Origin: Vibrio tasmaniensis 1F-187
GTDB taxonomy: Bacteria; Pseudomonadota; Gammaproteobacteria; Enterobacterales; Vibrionaceae
Length of the DNA: 39,630 bases
Assembly (NCBI RefSeq): GCF_000272405.2
Contig: NZ_AJZM02000153.1
Location: 1 to 39,630, forward strand
Direction of reading: 5' to 3'
Below the pieces are notes generated by a model. It was not told where the DNA came from. It saw only the letters and a list, made by a program, of their open reading frames with translations, and did not search any database. Positions 9,198-19,420 of the stretch are shown one piece after another; the stretch's first letter is position 1, and each line of letters opens with the position of its first letter. The translations under genes were made by a program, and so were the position numbers.

Positions 9198-9815
9198 TCA
9201 CATGCGAGCTAGCAGGATTTGAGCCTGCTCGATCATCTTCTTGCGACCGAAGATAAGGTGGCGACGTTTACCGCCAACTTGACGCCATAACACAGCGCTT
9301 CGAATTCCTGATAACAGCAGGGCACGAACCTTATGCTGGCTCGACGTCTGTTGAAGTACAGCTGGCGTACCAGAAACCTGAATACGCGGGCCGATAGGGC
9401 TCACAACATCAAGGTAGATACTGGCTAGGTTGCTGATCATTTGCTCGTCAAACAGATCAAAGTGTTCAGTTTGACGTTCTGCAGTTTGAATACGGTCGCC
9501 AAGCTGAGACATAGAGTCGTTACGAGAAGATAGCTTACGCTCAAGTGCCATCAAGCTGATGATGTAGCGAGTAATATCGCTACCAGCGGGAGTACTATCG
9601 ATACCTTTTACTAAGCACTTAAGGCCAAGCTTTAGGTTCGCTTCACGTCCAAAGACACCCACGGTGTTCGCTGGATTGGTATTTAAAATGGCACTGAGTG
9701 AAGCTTCGAAGGCATCTTTATCACAATGGCCGTCTTTCGCTACTTGTTGAACCAAAGCCACAGCTTGGCAAATTCCAGCGAAAGCAATAGTACGGTCATA
9801 AAGTGTATTAGCCAC
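9198..9815 (-). CDS. hflD: High-frequency lysogenization protein HflD
   Basis: HflD is a peripheral inner-membrane helical protein. In E. coli it binds the lambda CII activator and affects lysogeny; its role in the host is unclear. The N-terminus [32 protein letters not shown] aligns well with E. coli HflD. It is 205 aa, close to the usual 208-213. There are no catalytic motifs; the sequence is mostly helix. It lies 46 bases downstream of mnmA on the same strand, the conserved mnmA-hflD-purB order in gammaproteobacteria, and probably shares mnmA's transcript. Confidence 0.93.
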   Translation of the reverse strand: MANTLYDRTIAFAGICQAVALVQQVAKDGHCDKDAFEASLSAILNTNPANTVGVFGREANLKLGLKCLVKGIDSTPAGSDITRYIISLMALERKLSSRNDSMSQLGDRIQTAERQTEHFDLFDEQMISNLASIYLDVVSPIGPRIQVSGTPAVLQQTSSQHKVRALLLSGIRSAVLWRQVGGKRRHLIFGRKKMIEQAQILLARM

Positions 9816-9861
9816 GTAGTAACTCCTAGTTGTCTTCTATTGTTTGTCGTTCGATTATTGG

Positions 9862-10998
9862 TTAGATGCGCTTTTCAATGATACCACCACCAAGACATAC
9901 GTTGTCTAGGTAGAACACTGCTGATTGACCTGGGGTCACCGCAATTTGTGGTTCGTCAAAAATAACCTTAATGTTATCATCATCAATTGGGATGATTGTA
10001 CAAGGAATATCGGTCTGACGGTAACGTGTTTTTACCGTGCACGTCATAACTTCAGTAATTGGTGTGCGATTAACCCAATGAAGCTGAGAAGCGATCAAAC
10101 CTTCTGATTTTAAAAGAGGGTGGTCTTTACCTTGTACCGCGATCAGAACATTACGTTTAAGATCTTTTTCACCAACAAACCATGGTTCTTCATTACCGCC
10201 GCCACCTTTGGTGCCACCGATATGCAGGCCTTTACGTTGGCCTAGTGTGTGGTACATCAAGCCTTGGTGTTGCCCAATAACTTGGCCTTCTGGTGTCTCG
10301 ATGTTTCCCGGTTGAGCGGGTAGGTATTTGCCTAAGAACTCAGTGAACTTGCGCTCACCAATAAAGCAGATGCCTGTTGAATCTTTCTTTTTCGCAGTGA
10401 TCAAGTCTTGCTCTTCAGCAATACGTCGTACTTCTGGCTTCTCTAATTCACCCACAGGGAATAGGCTGCGTGCCACTTGATCTGAGCTTAGCGTATAAAG
10501 GAAATAACTTTGGTCTTTATTGCCGTCTAGGCCGCGTAGCATTTCTGGCTTCGCACCAGCGTCTAGCTCTTCTTGTGTTGGGAAAGTACGACGAACATAG
10601 TGACCCATCGCGATGTAGTCTGCGTCTAATACTTCATCCGCAAACTCTAAGAATGCTTTGAATTTGATTTCTTTGTTACAAAGGATATCTGGGTTCGGTG
10701 TACGACCCGCTTTGTATTCTTCCAGAAAGTACTCGAATACATTATCCCAGTACTCTGCTGCAAAGTTGATAGTGTGAAGGTGGATACCTAACTTGTCACA
10801 TACCGCTTGAGCATCAGCAAGGTCTTCAGCTGCCGTGCAGTATTCTTCGTTATCGTCTTCTTCCCAGTTTTTCATGAAAAGGCCTTCTACCTGATAGCCT
10901 TGTTGCTGAAGAAGATACGCCGATACTGACGAATCTACACCGCCGGACATACCGACAATTACTTTCTTTTCGCTGTTTCCAGAGCTGATATCTGACAT
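9862..10998 (-). CDS. mnmA: tRNA-specific 2-thiouridylase MnmA
   Basis: MnmA thiolates U34 of tRNA-Lys, -Glu and -Gln to s2U, taking sulfur from the IscS/Tus relay. The ATP PP-loop motif SGGVDSS is at residues 18-24. The two catalytic cysteines are in [12 protein letters not shown] (near residue 108) and TGICFIGE (near residue 205). The C-terminal beta-barrel includes [11 protein letters not shown] and TPGQSAVFY. It has 378 aa, slightly longer than E. coli MnmA because of an N-terminal [12 protein letters not shown] extension. The start at 10998 is the only good ATG upstream of the PP-loop. It heads the mnmA-hflD unit. Confidence 0.97.
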   Translation of the reverse strand: MSDISSGNSEKKVIVGMSGGVDSSVSAYLLQQQGYQVEGLFMKNWEEDDNEEYCTAAEDLADAQAVCDKLGIHLHTINFAAEYWDNVFEYFLEEYKAGRTPNPDILCNKEIKFKAFLEFADEVLDADYIAMGHYVRRTFPTQEELDAGAKPEMLRGLDGNKDQSYFLYTLSSDQVARSLFPVGELEKPEVRRIAEEQDLITAKKKDSTGICFIGERKFTEFLGKYLPAQPGNIETPEGQVIGQHQGLMYHTLGQRKGLHIGGTKGGGGNEEPWFVGEKDLKRNVLIAVQGKDHPLLKSEGLIASQLHWVNRTPITEVMTCTVKTRYRQTDIPCTIIPIDDDNIKVIFDEPQIAVTPGQSAVFYLDNVCLGGGIIEKRI

Positions 10999-11201
10999 GT
11001 CTAAACACCGTTACTATTACTTGGTCGCAGATTCTAACAGAAAGAGAAACACCGTGACAGATCCGAGACCGGAATCACAGTTTCATTTGCACAAATAATG
11101 CGCTGACTTCGTTAGAGAATCGCATGAACGCGAGGAGACTCGCTAGGATGTCAGATCTATATGTGGCATAGTCGCTCAAAATCCAAGAGCTGAGATAAAA
11201 A

Positions 11202-11471
11202 ATGTCTGAACAAAATGAGTTTATGCAAGAAGAACAGTTGATCGAGATTATCGAGAACCAACTTGAAGATGGACAACCAGTAAAAGTTAAAGAGACGCTA
11301 ATGCGTTTAATGATGACAGGTACACCTCGTGAAGAGGCAATTGCAGCGATGGCATGTGCACTGGCAATTGAAGTATTTGATGTAATGAAAAACGGCGCAG
11401 AGTTTAATCAGAAACGTTACGCCGAGCATTTGGGCATGCTGCCTGATCTTAGCTTTATGGAAGGCGAATAA
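11202..11471 (+). CDS. Conserved hypothetical protein, 89 aa
   Basis: I do not recognise a named family. The protein is acidic and looks fully helical: an N-terminal acidic segment (MSEQNEFMQEEQLIEIIENQLED), then KETLMRLMMTGTPREEAIAAMACALAIEVFDVMK, and a tail with RYAEHLGMLPDLSFMEGE. It has no signal peptide and no membrane segment long enough to span. It lies between mnmA (divergent) and gsk (same strand, 102 bases downstream). The PurR box between it and gsk suggests separate transcripts. The ribosome site is weak (GAGAT about eight bases upstream). Coding character and regular helical periodicity argue that it is real. Confidence 0.8.
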   Translation: MSEQNEFMQEEQLIEIIENQLEDGQPVKVKETLMRLMMTGTPREEAIAAMACALAIEVFDVMKNGAEFNQKRYAEHLGMLPDLSFMEGE

Positions 11472-11482
11472 AAAAATAGCCT

Positions 11483-11498
11483 AGCAAACGTTTGCTAT
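11483..11498. promoter_or_regulatory. PurR box candidate ahead of gsk
   Basis: TAGCAAACGTTTGCTA is a perfect 16-bp palindrome whose central 12 bases (GCAAACGTTTGC) match the PurR consensus exactly. It lies 76-91 bases upstream of the gsk start, placing a purine-salvage kinase under purine repression. Confidence 0.8.
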
Positions 11499-11573
11499 AG
11501 TTTGAAAGATTGCCGCGTTAAATATAGCGCGGTAGAATCCGCCACCTATTTCCCCTTGACTTAGACTAGCCCT

Positions 11574-12878
11574 ATGAAATTCCCTGGACAACGTAAATCA
11601 AAGCACTATTTTCCGGTTCACGCTCGTGACCCTTTAGTAAGCCAAGCTCAAACGAGCAAAAGAATGTCACGTACCCATATTATCGGTATTGACCAAACTT
11701 TGGTGGATATTGAAGCAAAGGTGAGTTCTGAGCTAATCGAGAAATATGGCTTAAGTAAGGGACACTCTTTGGTTATTGGTGATGAAGCTGCTGAATCTTT
11801 GTATCAAGAATTAAAAGAACAGTGCCTGATCACTAATGAATACGCAGGTGGCACGATCGGTAACACATTACACAATTACTCAGTATTGGCGGATGACCGT
11901 TCAACACTGTTAGGTGTAATGAGCCAAGATATTAAAATTGGTAGCTACGGTTACCGCTATTTATGTAATACATCAAGCAGAATGGATCTGAACCATTTAC
12001 AAGGGGTAGATGGCGCAATTGGTCGCTGCTTTGCATTAATTACAGAAGATGGTGAACGTACTTTCGCAATTAGCGAAGGACAAATGAACCAATTAAAACC
12101 AGAAAGCATCCCTGAGAAAATTTTCAAAAGTGCTTCTGCTTTAGTATTAACGGCGTATTTAGTTCGTTGTAAACCAGGTGACCCTATGCCTGAAGCAACA
12201 ATGAAAGCTATTGAGTACGCGAAGAAATACGATGTACCTGTTGTTTTAACGCTTGGTACTAAATTCGTTATTCAAGATGATCCAGAGTTTTGGAAAGATT
12301 TCCTTGAACAACATGTAACCGTTGTTGCAATGAACGAAGACGAGGCTGAAGCATTAACTGGTGAAAGCGATCCTCTAGCTGCTTCAGACAAAGCACTAGA
12401 TTGGGTAGACTTAGTTCTATGTACAGCAGGCCCTGTGGGCTTGTTTATGGCGGGTTACACAGAAGATGCAGTGAAGCGTGAAACATCATTACCGTTGTTA
12501 CCAGGCTCGATTGCTGAATTTAACCGTTATGAGTTTAGTCGTCCCGCACATAAAGATTTATGCGAAAATCCAACGAAAATCTATTCGCATATCGCACCTT
12601 ACATGGGCGGCCCAGAAAAGATTAAGAATACTAATGGTGCCGGTGATGCTGCGTTGTCTGCTCTATTACATGATATGGCCGCTAATAAGTACCATAAAGA
12701 AAATGTGCCTAACTCAAGTAAGCATCAGCATTCATTCTTGACGTATTCTTCTTTCTCACAAGTTTGTAAATATTCAAACCGCGCAAGTTATGAAGTATTA
12801 GTTCAGCACTCGCCACGATTATCTCGAGGCCTTCCTGAAAGAGAAGATAGTCTAGAAGAAGCGTACTGGGAAAGATAA
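11574..12878 (+). CDS. gsk: Inosine-guanosine kinase
   Basis: Gsk phosphorylates inosine and guanosine to IMP and GMP in purine salvage. It is a cytosolic PfkB-family (ribokinase-like) sugar kinase. The start MKFPGQRKSKHYFPVHARDPL matches E. coli Gsk almost residue for residue, and the length of 434 aa is identical. Visible PfkB features are the N-terminal GGTIGNTLHNYSVLADDRS, AMNEDEAEALTGE, and the C-terminal catalytic loop NTNGAGDAALSAL containing the GAGD anion hole and catalytic aspartate. It is monocistronic, with a PurR-like palindrome upstream and a strong terminator downstream. The codons are somewhat A/T-rich, as expected for a native Vibrio gene. Confidence 0.97.
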   Translation: MKFPGQRKSKHYFPVHARDPLVSQAQTSKRMSRTHIIGIDQTLVDIEAKVSSELIEKYGLSKGHSLVIGDEAAESLYQELKEQCLITNEYAGGTIGNTLHNYSVLADDRSTLLGVMSQDIKIGSYGYRYLCNTSSRMDLNHLQGVDGAIGRCFALITEDGERTFAISEGQMNQLKPESIPEKIFKSASALVLTAYLVRCKPGDPMPEATMKAIEYAKKYDVPVVLTLGTKFVIQDDPEFWKDFLEQHVTVVAMNEDEAEALTGESDPLAASDKALDWVDLVLCTAGPVGLFMAGYTEDAVKRETSLPLLPGSIAEFNRYEFSRPAHKDLCENPTKIYSHIAPYMGGPEKIKNTNGAGDAALSALLHDMAANKYHKENVPNSSKHQHSFLTYSSFSQVCKYSNRASYEVLVQHSPRLSRGLPEREDSLEEAYWER

Positions 12879-12915
12879 GGCATTTTTTTGATTTATATTT
12901 CTAATAGTGAAATAT

Positions 12916-12943
12916 AAAAAAGGCTCCGAAAGGAGCCTTTTTT
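12916..12943. terminator. Bidirectional terminator between gsk and hns
   Basis: AAAAAAGGCTCC (12916-12927), GAAA tetraloop, GGAGCCTTTTTT (12932-12943): a perfect stem with A- and T-runs on both sides. It ends gsk and can also end the leftward hns transcript. Confidence 0.93.
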
Positions 12944-13045
12944 GTTTCTGAATATATTGAAGCCGTAAATAATACTTTAGTCGACTTAAATATTAATTCT
13001 ATTGCTTAGTGGGTTATTGATTATTCACTTAGCAAACTCGATGCC

Positions 13046-13456
13046 TTAAAGAGCAAACTCTTCTAGAGATTTACCAGCATCTAGTTGTTCTTGGATAGCT
13101 GAAGGCGTACGGCCTTGACCTGTCCAAGTTTTCTCGTCGCCATTCGCGTCTACGTATTTGTATTTCGCAGGGCGAGGAGCACGTTTAGATTTTGTTGTTT
13201 TAGATTTTGCTTCACCAGAAAGTGCAGCAATAAGATCGGCAACATCGATTCCGTCTTTTGCAATTTGTTCTGCGATAGCAGAAAGTTTAGCTTCTTGCTC
13301 TGCTTTTGCTGCGCGTTCTTCAGCTTCAGACTCTTGACGTTCTTGTACAACAATGGTCAGCTTGTCTAGCGCTTCTTCAAGTTGCTCAAGAGTTAATTCA
13401 CGTGAGAACGCACGAAGGCTACGGATATTTAATAGAGTTTTTGTTAATTCAGACAT
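13046..13456 (-). CDS. hns: H-NS family nucleoid protein (VicH type)
   Basis: H-NS binds and silences AT-rich DNA and forms filaments through its N-terminal coiled coil. Residues 1-60 (MSELTKTLLNIRSLRAFSRELTLEQLEEALDKL...) form the oligomerisation region. A charged linker with KSKTTKSKRAPRPAKYKY follows, then the DNA-binding domain with TWTGQGRTPSAIQEQL, whose QGR is the AT-hook-like minor-groove motif. The length of 136 aa matches the family. The ATG at 13456 has GGGAA six bases upstream; an upstream ATG at 13471 would add five residues that do not fit the family. A long AT-rich upstream region (about 380 bp before the riboswitch) fits auto-regulation by H-NS. Confidence 0.96.
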   Translation of the reverse strand: MSELTKTLLNIRSLRAFSRELTLEQLEEALDKLTIVVQERQESEAEERAAKAEQEAKLSAIAEQIAKDGIDVADLIAALSGEAKSKTTKSKRAPRPAKYKYVDANGDEKTWTGQGRTPSAIQEQLDAGKSLEEFAL

Positions 13457-13837
13457 GATATTTCCCATCAAGGTAAACTAAATAATCCTCCTAATAATAA
13501 ACAGAGGCTAAGAATAAAACAAATAGTATTTCTTCTATTAGTTATTTAAATAAAAAAATGAGACGAGTGCTTTAAGATGAAAAGATAGACCTCTAATGAA
13601 CTTATAATAACTATTAAGAATATCTTTAAAAAAAACAGGTGAGATCTGATATGTGTTAAGTGGAGTAATCCGTAAAAGTTGACTATTCTTCTATTGATTA
13701 CTTCATTAACAAAAAACTATTTTTCTCGGAATGATATGTTGCATTGTTGCTATTGATGGGTACAATTGCGGCTACCTGATGCGGTGCTTTGGTTAATCTG
13801 TTGTTAAACTCTGGTTTACACGGTTAATAATGTTACC
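13457..13837. other. AT-rich control region between hns and the lysine riboswitch
   Basis: No gene is visible in these 381 bases. The leftward hns promoter should lie near 13480-13600 in very AT-rich DNA. For the rightward transporter, TTGCAT (13739-13744), 16 bases, then TACAAT (13761-13766) is a fair promoter, starting about 65 bases before the riboswitch aptamer. H-NS binding to this stretch is likely but is inference. Confidence 0.45.
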
Positions 13838-14010
13838 GCACGTAGAGGTGCAATTATAAAGAGTAGTTTTCGTTGGGGTGATGCCAATGAACGGGAATGA
13901 AAGGTGTAATTGCCGAAGTAAATTGTATATCTAAGCAATTTGCTGGGGTTGTGCTCAATAGGTACAACACTGCCATAGTCTTAATTTTAAACTATGGAGC
14001 GCTACTGTAG
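13838..14010 (+). promoter_or_regulatory. Lysine riboswitch (L box)
   Basis: The stretch shows the conserved core of the lysine aptamer in order: GTAGAGGTGC near 13842-13851, then AGAGTA, then TTGCCGAAGTAAATTG near 13914-13929, then GCTGGGGTTGT near 13942-13952, and finally ATGGAGCGCTACTG near 13994-14007. The same blocks appear in the E. coli lysC leader as I recall it. The closing helix P1 would pair GTAG (13842-13845) with CTAC (14002-14005). Downstream, CAGTAG (14083-14088) can compete for CTACTG (14002-14007), and a hairpin CTTGATA/TATCAAG (14056-14074) lies between. With no strong terminator seen, control may be at translation initiation. Confidence 0.88.
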
Positions 14011-14124
14011 GGTTGGGTGAAGTGTTCACTTCCCTTTCGCTTAGTTCAACATGAGCTTGATAAGCCGTATCAAGTTTATCTGCAGTAGATCTCTAGCCAA
14101 ATAAAAAACTGGTTTTTGAAGATC

Positions 14125-15717
14125 ATGAATTTAATAGATTTTGCAACATCGCCTTTATCGCTGCTTCCTCCCTTGGTTGCCTTGACTCTTGCTATTGTTA
14201 CCCGTCGTGTATTAGTTTCCTTGGGTGTCGGTATCGTCATGGGTGCGATTCTACTTGCTGACTACTCAGTAGGTAACGCAGCTAGCTACGTCTTTACTAA
14301 AGTATCTGGTGTTTTCATCGAAGATGGTGGTATTAACACTTGGAACATGAGCATCGTTGCTTTCCTAATTATCCTTGGAATGACAACGGCATTATTAACA
14401 CTGTCTGGCGGTACTCGCGCATTCGCTGAGTGGGCACAGTCTCGTGTTAAGAGCAAACGTGGTTCAAAACTACTTGCTGCCTTCTTAGGCGTATTCATCT
14501 TTGTTGATGATTACTTCAACAGCTTAGCGGTAGGTGCCATCTCTCGCCCTGTAACTGACCGCTTCTACGTATCTCGCGCTAAGCTAGCTTATATCCTAGA
14601 TTCAACTGCTGCTCCTATGTGTGTGATCATGCCGGCTTCTAGCTGGGGTGCTTACATAATCACTATCATTGGTGGCATCTTAGTGACACACGGTGTGACA
14701 GAGTATTCTGCACTGGGTGCTTACGTTCGCCTTATCCCAATGAACTTCTACGCTGTGTTCGCACTATTAATGGTGTTTGCCGTTGCGTGGTTTGGTTTAG
14801 ATGTTGGCAAAATGCGCGAGCATGAGATTGAAGCCTCTCAAGGCCGTGGTTTTGAAGGTGATAATGATCAAAAGCAAGCGCACGATCTAAACGAAGAGCT
14901 AGATATTCAAGAGAGCGAAAACGGTTCTGTTTCTGATCTCGTTATGCCAATCGTAGCGTTAATCGTCGCGACGGTTGCAGCAATGCTTTACACCGGTGGC
15001 CAAGCGCTTACTGCTGATGGTCAAGCATTCAACTTGCTTGGTGCATTTGAAAATACAGATGTAGGTAAGTCTCTGGTTTACGGTGGTGTTATTGGTTTAC
15101 TCGTTGCGCTAGCAACGGTATTCAAACAGAAACTGCCTATGGCTGATATCACAAGAACAATGTGGATTGGTGCAAGCTCAATGTTTGGCGCTATCCTTAT
15201 CCTTGTATTTGCATGGACGATTGGTTCTGTTATTGGCGACATGAAAACAGGTTCGTACCTATCCTCTCTAGCAACAGGTAACATCGATTACCACTGGCTA
15301 CCGGTTATCTTGTTCCTTCTTGCTGGCCTAATGGCGTTCTCGACAGGTACATCTTGGGGTACGTTCGGTATCATGTTACCGATTGCGGGTGACATGGCTG
15401 CTGCCTCTGACATCGCGCTAATTCTTCCTATGCTAAGTGCGGTTCTTGCGGGTTCTGTATTTGGTGATCACTGTTCTCCAATCTCGGATACAACGATTCT
15501 GTCTTCTACAGGTGCGCGTTGTAACCACATTGACCACGTATCGACTCAGCTCCCTTACGCGCTGTCTGTGGCGTTCGTATCGTGTATTGGTTTTATCACC
15601 CTAGGAATGACATCATCAACTGGCATTGCATTTGGCGCAGCGTCTCTAACGTTTGTTGCGGTATGTTTTGCATTGGCTTATTTCTCTCGTTGCAAGATAG
15701 CAACGTGTAAAAGCTAA
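14125..15717 (+). CDS. NhaC-family transporter, probable lysine transporter (LysW type)
   Basis: This is a polytopic inner-membrane protein of 530 aa with about 11-12 hydrophobic segments, in the NhaC branch of the Na+/H+ antiporter superfamily. Family blocks include FVDDYFNSLAVGAISRPVTDRF, ILDSTAAPMCVIMPASSWGAY, FSTGTSWGTFGIMLPIAGDMA and VFGDHCSPISDTTILSSTGA. A charged cytoplasmic loop lies near residues 230-275. Generic annotation would be Na+/H+ antiporter. The lysine riboswitch directly upstream instead suggests it imports lysine, as predicted by comparative genomics for riboswitch-linked NhaC members (called lysW). I choose the ATG at 14125 (MNLIDFATSP); a TTG at 14116 would add three residues. 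It is monocistronic. Confidence 0.9.
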   Translation: MNLIDFATSPLSLLPPLVALTLAIVTRRVLVSLGVGIVMGAILLADYSVGNAASYVFTKVSGVFIEDGGINTWNMSIVAFLIILGMTTALLTLSGGTRAFAEWAQSRVKSKRGSKLLAAFLGVFIFVDDYFNSLAVGAISRPVTDRFYVSRAKLAYILDSTAAPMCVIMPASSWGAYIITIIGGILVTHGVTEYSALGAYVRLIPMNFYAVFALLMVFAVAWFGLDVGKMREHEIEASQGRGFEGDNDQKQAHDLNEELDIQESENGSVSDLVMPIVALIVATVAAMLYTGGQALTADGQAFNLLGAFENTDVGKSLVYGGVIGLLVALATVFKQKLPMADITRTMWIGASSMFGAILILVFAWTIGSVIGDMKTGSYLSSLATGNIDYHWLPVILFLLAGLMAFSTGTSWGTFGIMLPIAGDMAAASDIALILPMLSAVLAGSVFGDHCSPISDTTILSSTGARCNHIDHVSTQLPYALSVAFVSCIGFITLGMTSSTGIAFGAASLTFVAVCFALAYFSRCKIATCKS

Positions 15718-15740
15718 TCATCATTTGATTGAATAATGAG

Positions 15741-15767
15741 AAGGGAGGCGTTTGCCTCCCTTTTTTT
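15741..15767 (+). terminator. Terminator of the NhaC-family transporter
   Basis: AAGGGAGGC (15741-15749) and GCCTCCCTT (15754-15762) pair around a GTTT loop, followed by further Ts. A strong intrinsic terminator just beyond the stop codon. Confidence 0.92.
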
Positions 15768-15817
15768 GTGTTCGTTAATTTAATTTTAAATTTCGTGAAA
15801 AAAGTTCGAATAAATGG

Positions 15818-15846
15818 TTGAAAAAGGGTGTCAGCTTAGTTAGTGT
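15818..15846 (+). promoter_or_regulatory. Probable his operon promoter
   Basis: TTGAAA (15818-15823) and TAGTGT (15841-15846) are 17 bases apart. The -35 is good, the -10 only fair. It lies about 40 bases before the hisL leader peptide, as expected for an attenuated operon. Confidence 0.5.
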
Positions 15847-15883
15847 GGAGACAAGACAGCAAACAACCTAAGAGCTGATAAGT

Positions 15884-15931
15884 ATGCGTAAATTAGTAAT
15901 GAACATTCATCACCATCATCACCCTATCTAG
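15884..15931 (+). CDS. hisL: his operon leader peptide
   Basis: A 15-codon frame reads MRKLVMNIHHHHHPI, with five consecutive histidine codons. It is the ribosome-stalling sensor of histidyl-tRNA supply. When His-tRNA is short the ribosome stalls at the His run, the downstream RNA folds into an antiterminator, and transcription continues into hisG. E. coli HisL has seven His codons, so the run here is shorter. The terminator it controls is at 16003-16039. Confidence 0.93.
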   Translation: MRKLVMNIHHHHHPI

Positions 15932-15955
15932 TCTTTCGGGGAGATTTACGTATAC

Positions 15956-15977
15956 CCGGGAGCAAGAATTCTCCCGG
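15956..15977 (+). promoter_or_regulatory. his leader hairpin between hisL and the attenuator
   Basis: CCGGGAG (15956-15962) pairs with CTCCCGG (15971-15977) around an eight-base loop. Its position, after the leader peptide and before the terminator, and its shared G/C-rich blocks make it part of the alternative folds of the attenuator. The exact pairing scheme was not computed. Confidence 0.55.
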
Positions 15978-16002
15978 AGGTTAAGTCAAAGAATTTAGAT
16001 TT

Positions 16003-16039
16003 AAACCCTCGGGACGACAAAGTCTTCCGAGGGTTTTTT
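16003..16039 (+). terminator. his attenuator terminator
   Basis: AAACCCTCGG (16003-16012) pairs with CCGAGGGTTT (16027-16036), followed by TTTTTT. The loop contains a smaller GAC/GTC pairing. It lies 57 bases before hisG and would stop transcription when charged His-tRNA is plentiful. Confidence 0.9.
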
Positions 16040-16095
16040 AGTTTTAGCACTTTTAAATAATCAATAAATTCAAATATTTGCACAGGGATACAGCA

Positions 16096-16992
16096 ATGCA
16101 GACACAACGCCTAAGAATCGCAATTCAAAAGAAAGGTCGCTTAAGTAAAGAGTGCCAAGATCTACTTAAAAAGTGTGGTGTGAAATTTAACATCATGGGT
16201 GAGCGCTTAGTTGTTCATTCACTAAATATGCCAATCGACTTGTTACTCGTTCGTGATGACGACATCCCAGGCCTTATCATGGATGGTGTGGTTGACCTTG
16301 GTTTTATCGGTGAGAATGAACTAGAAGAAGTTCGCCTAGACCGTGTCGCTCTAAAGGAGCCTTCAGAGTTTCGTACACTACGTCGTTTAGACTTCGGTGG
16401 TTGCCGCCTTTCTATCGCAATCAACAAAGATGAAGAATACAACGGCCCACAAGACCTAGCGGGTAAACGTATTGCGACAACTTACCCACAATTACTAAAA
16501 GCCTACATGGACGAGCAGGGTGTTGAATTCAGCGCTTGTATGCTAACTGGCTCAGTTGAAGTTGCCCCTCGCGCAGGTCTAGCAGACGCTATCGCAGATT
16601 TAGTTTCTACAGGTGCAACGCTAGAAGCAAACGGTCTAAAGGAAGCAGAGGCTATCTTCCAATCTAAAGCAACACTGATTCAACGTGTTGGTGATTTCGA
16701 TGCAGACAAAACGGCATTGATTGAAAAACTACTGACTCGTATGCAGGGTGTTCAACAAGCGAAAGAGTCGAAGTACATCATGCTTCACGCACCAACGTCT
16801 CAGCTAGAGCAAATCAAAGCTCTACTACCTGGGGCTGAAGATCCTACGGTTCTTCCTCTATCTACAGACAAAGACAAAGTTGCCGTTCACCTCGTAAGTA
16901 CAGAGAACTTGTTCTGGGAAACTATGGAACAGCTGAAAGAGTTGGGTGCAAGCTCGATTCTAGTATTACCAATCGAAAAAATGATGGGGTAG
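16096..16992 (+). CDS. hisG: ATP phosphoribosyltransferase
   Basis: HisG starts histidine synthesis by joining ATP and PRPP to give phosphoribosyl-ATP. It is the feedback-inhibited step. The sequence is of the long, hexameric type with a C-terminal regulatory domain: [13 protein letters not shown] at the start, [64 protein letters not shown] (PRPP-binding region), and the regulatory end [13 protein letters not shown]. It is 298 aa against 299 in E. coli. The ATG at 16096 has AGGGAT about eight bases upstream; an earlier TTG at 16078 has no support. It is the first structural gene of hisGDCBHAFI. Confidence 0.98.
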   Translation: MQTQRLRIAIQKKGRLSKECQDLLKKCGVKFNIMGERLVVHSLNMPIDLLLVRDDDIPGLIMDGVVDLGFIGENELEEVRLDRVALKEPSEFRTLRRLDFGGCRLSIAINKDEEYNGPQDLAGKRIATTYPQLLKAYMDEQGVEFSACMLTGSVEVAPRAGLADAIADLVSTGATLEANGLKEAEAIFQSKATLIQRVGDFDADKTALIEKLLTRMQGVQQAKESKYIMLHAPTSQLEQIKALLPGAEDPTVLPLSTDKDKVAVHLVSTENLFWETMEQLKELGASSILVLPIEKMMG

Positions 16993-16997
16993 TGACG

Positions 16998-18311
16998 ATG
17001 AGAACCGTTGTTTGGCAATCTTTAAGTGAATCACAGCAAGACTCGGTATTAGAGCGTCCAGCTATTACTGAAGGTGCAAACATCACAGCGACTGTTTCTG
17101 ATGTTATTGCAAAAGTACGAAATGAAGGCGATGCCGCACTTAAGGAACTGACTGAAAAGTTCGATGGTGTGACTCCAGAATCTATCCGAGTTAGTTCGGG
17201 TGAGATCGAAGAGGCATGTGCTCGTCTAACACCAGAGATGAAGCAAGCGTTGGAGCAAGCTTACAGCAACATTGCTAAGTTTCACGAAGCTCAAAAGCCA
17301 CAGCCAATTAAGGTTGAAACACAGCCTGGTGTTGTGTGTGAGCAGGTGACGCGCGCGATTAATACTGTTGGACTTTATATTCCGGGTGGCAGCGCGCCAC
17401 TTCCGTCAACGGTTCTTATGTTAGGTGTACCTGCTCAAATTGCGGGTTGTCGTAAGGTTGTGCTTTGCTCACCTCCGCCAATTGCTGATGAAATCTTGTA
17501 TGTCGCTAATCTTTGTAAAATCGATGAGGTTTACAATGTTGGTGGTGGTCAAGCGGTTGCTGCAATGGCGTACGGGACCGAGAGCGTGGCTAAGGTTGAT
17601 AAGATCTTCGGCCCAGGTAACGCTTACGTAACGGAAGCTAAACGCCAAGTAAGTAACGACTTCCGTGGCGCTGCGATTGATATGCCTGCTGGCCCGTCTG
17701 AAGTGTTAGTGATTGCAGACGAAACTGCGGATGCTGACTTCATTGCTGCTGATCTACTGAGCCAAGCTGAACACGGGCCAGATTCACAGGTTGTATTAGT
17801 AACACCATCACCAGTTATTGCCGACCAAGTAACCGATGCGGTTCAGAAGCAATTGAAAGAGCTGTCTCGTGCGAACATCGCTCAGCAAGCATTGGCTTCA
17901 AGTCTAATCATCATTGCTGAATCGATCACTCAAGCGATTGCGATTTCGAATTTCTATGGTCCTGAGCACTTGATTGTTCAGACCAAGAGTCCACGAGAAT
18001 TACTGCCGTTACTAGACAATGCTGGTTCAATCTTCTTGGGTGACTGGTCTCCAGAATCTGCAGGTGACTACGCATCAGGCACAAACCACGTTCTTCCGAC
18101 TTACGGCTATACCAAGACTTATTCAAGCCTAGGTTTGGCGGATTTCTCTAAGCGTATGACGGTACAAGAGTTAACAGCTGATGGCTTACAAGGCCTAGCG
18201 CCAACGGTAGTCACAATGGCGGAAGCCGAAGGTTTGGACGCACACAAACGTGCGGTGACCATCCGAGTTGAAAAATTAAATCGATTTGAACAGCTAAATA
18301 AAGCGAAATAA
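16998..18311 (+). CDS. hisD: Histidinol dehydrogenase
   Basis: HisD carries out the last two steps, oxidising L-histidinol to histidine with two NAD+. It is a zinc-dependent homodimer. Landmarks are [78 protein letters not shown], and the C-terminal [15 protein letters not shown] and [14 protein letters not shown] blocks that supply zinc and catalytic histidines. I choose the ATG at 16998, eight bases after GGGG, over a GTG at 16992 that overlaps the hisG stop. It has 437 aa. It follows hisG by five bases and leads directly into hisC. Confidence 0.98.
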   Translation: MRTVVWQSLSESQQDSVLERPAITEGANITATVSDVIAKVRNEGDAALKELTEKFDGVTPESIRVSSGEIEEACARLTPEMKQALEQAYSNIAKFHEAQKPQPIKVETQPGVVCEQVTRAINTVGLYIPGGSAPLPSTVLMLGVPAQIAGCRKVVLCSPPPIADEILYVANLCKIDEVYNVGGGQAVAAMAYGTESVAKVDKIFGPGNAYVTEAKRQVSNDFRGAAIDMPAGPSEVLVIADETADADFIAADLLSQAEHGPDSQVVLVTPSPVIADQVTDAVQKQLKELSRANIAQQALASSLIIIAESITQAIAISNFYGPEHLIVQTKSPRELLPLLDNAGSIFLGDWSPESAGDYASGTNHVLPTYGYTKTYSSLGLADFSKRMTVQELTADGLQGLAPTVVTMAEAEGLDAHKRAVTIRVEKLNRFEQLNKAK

Positions 18312-18317
18312 GGGTAG

Positions 18318-19361
<1,044 letters not shown>

Positions 19362-19385
19362 CGAAAGGTTTACCAGTAATAACAT

Positions 19386-19420
19386 TTGCCAGTTTGAGTG
19401 GATTAATTGCAGGCTGGCAA
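19386..19420 (+). repeat. Hairpin in the hisC-hisB spacer
   Basis: TTGCCAG (19386-19392) and CTGGCAA (19414-19420) form a seven-bp stem with a 21-base loop, inside the unusually long 130-base spacer between hisC and hisB. No U-run follows, so it is not a plain terminator. It could be an RNA processing or stability element, or mark an internal promoter region. Confidence 0.5.

Noticed and set aside
11130..11143. GCGAG-GAGA-CTCGC hairpin upstream of the 89-aa hypothetical gene as a small RNA or terminator
   Set aside because: Only a five-bp stem, no U-run and no promoter seen.
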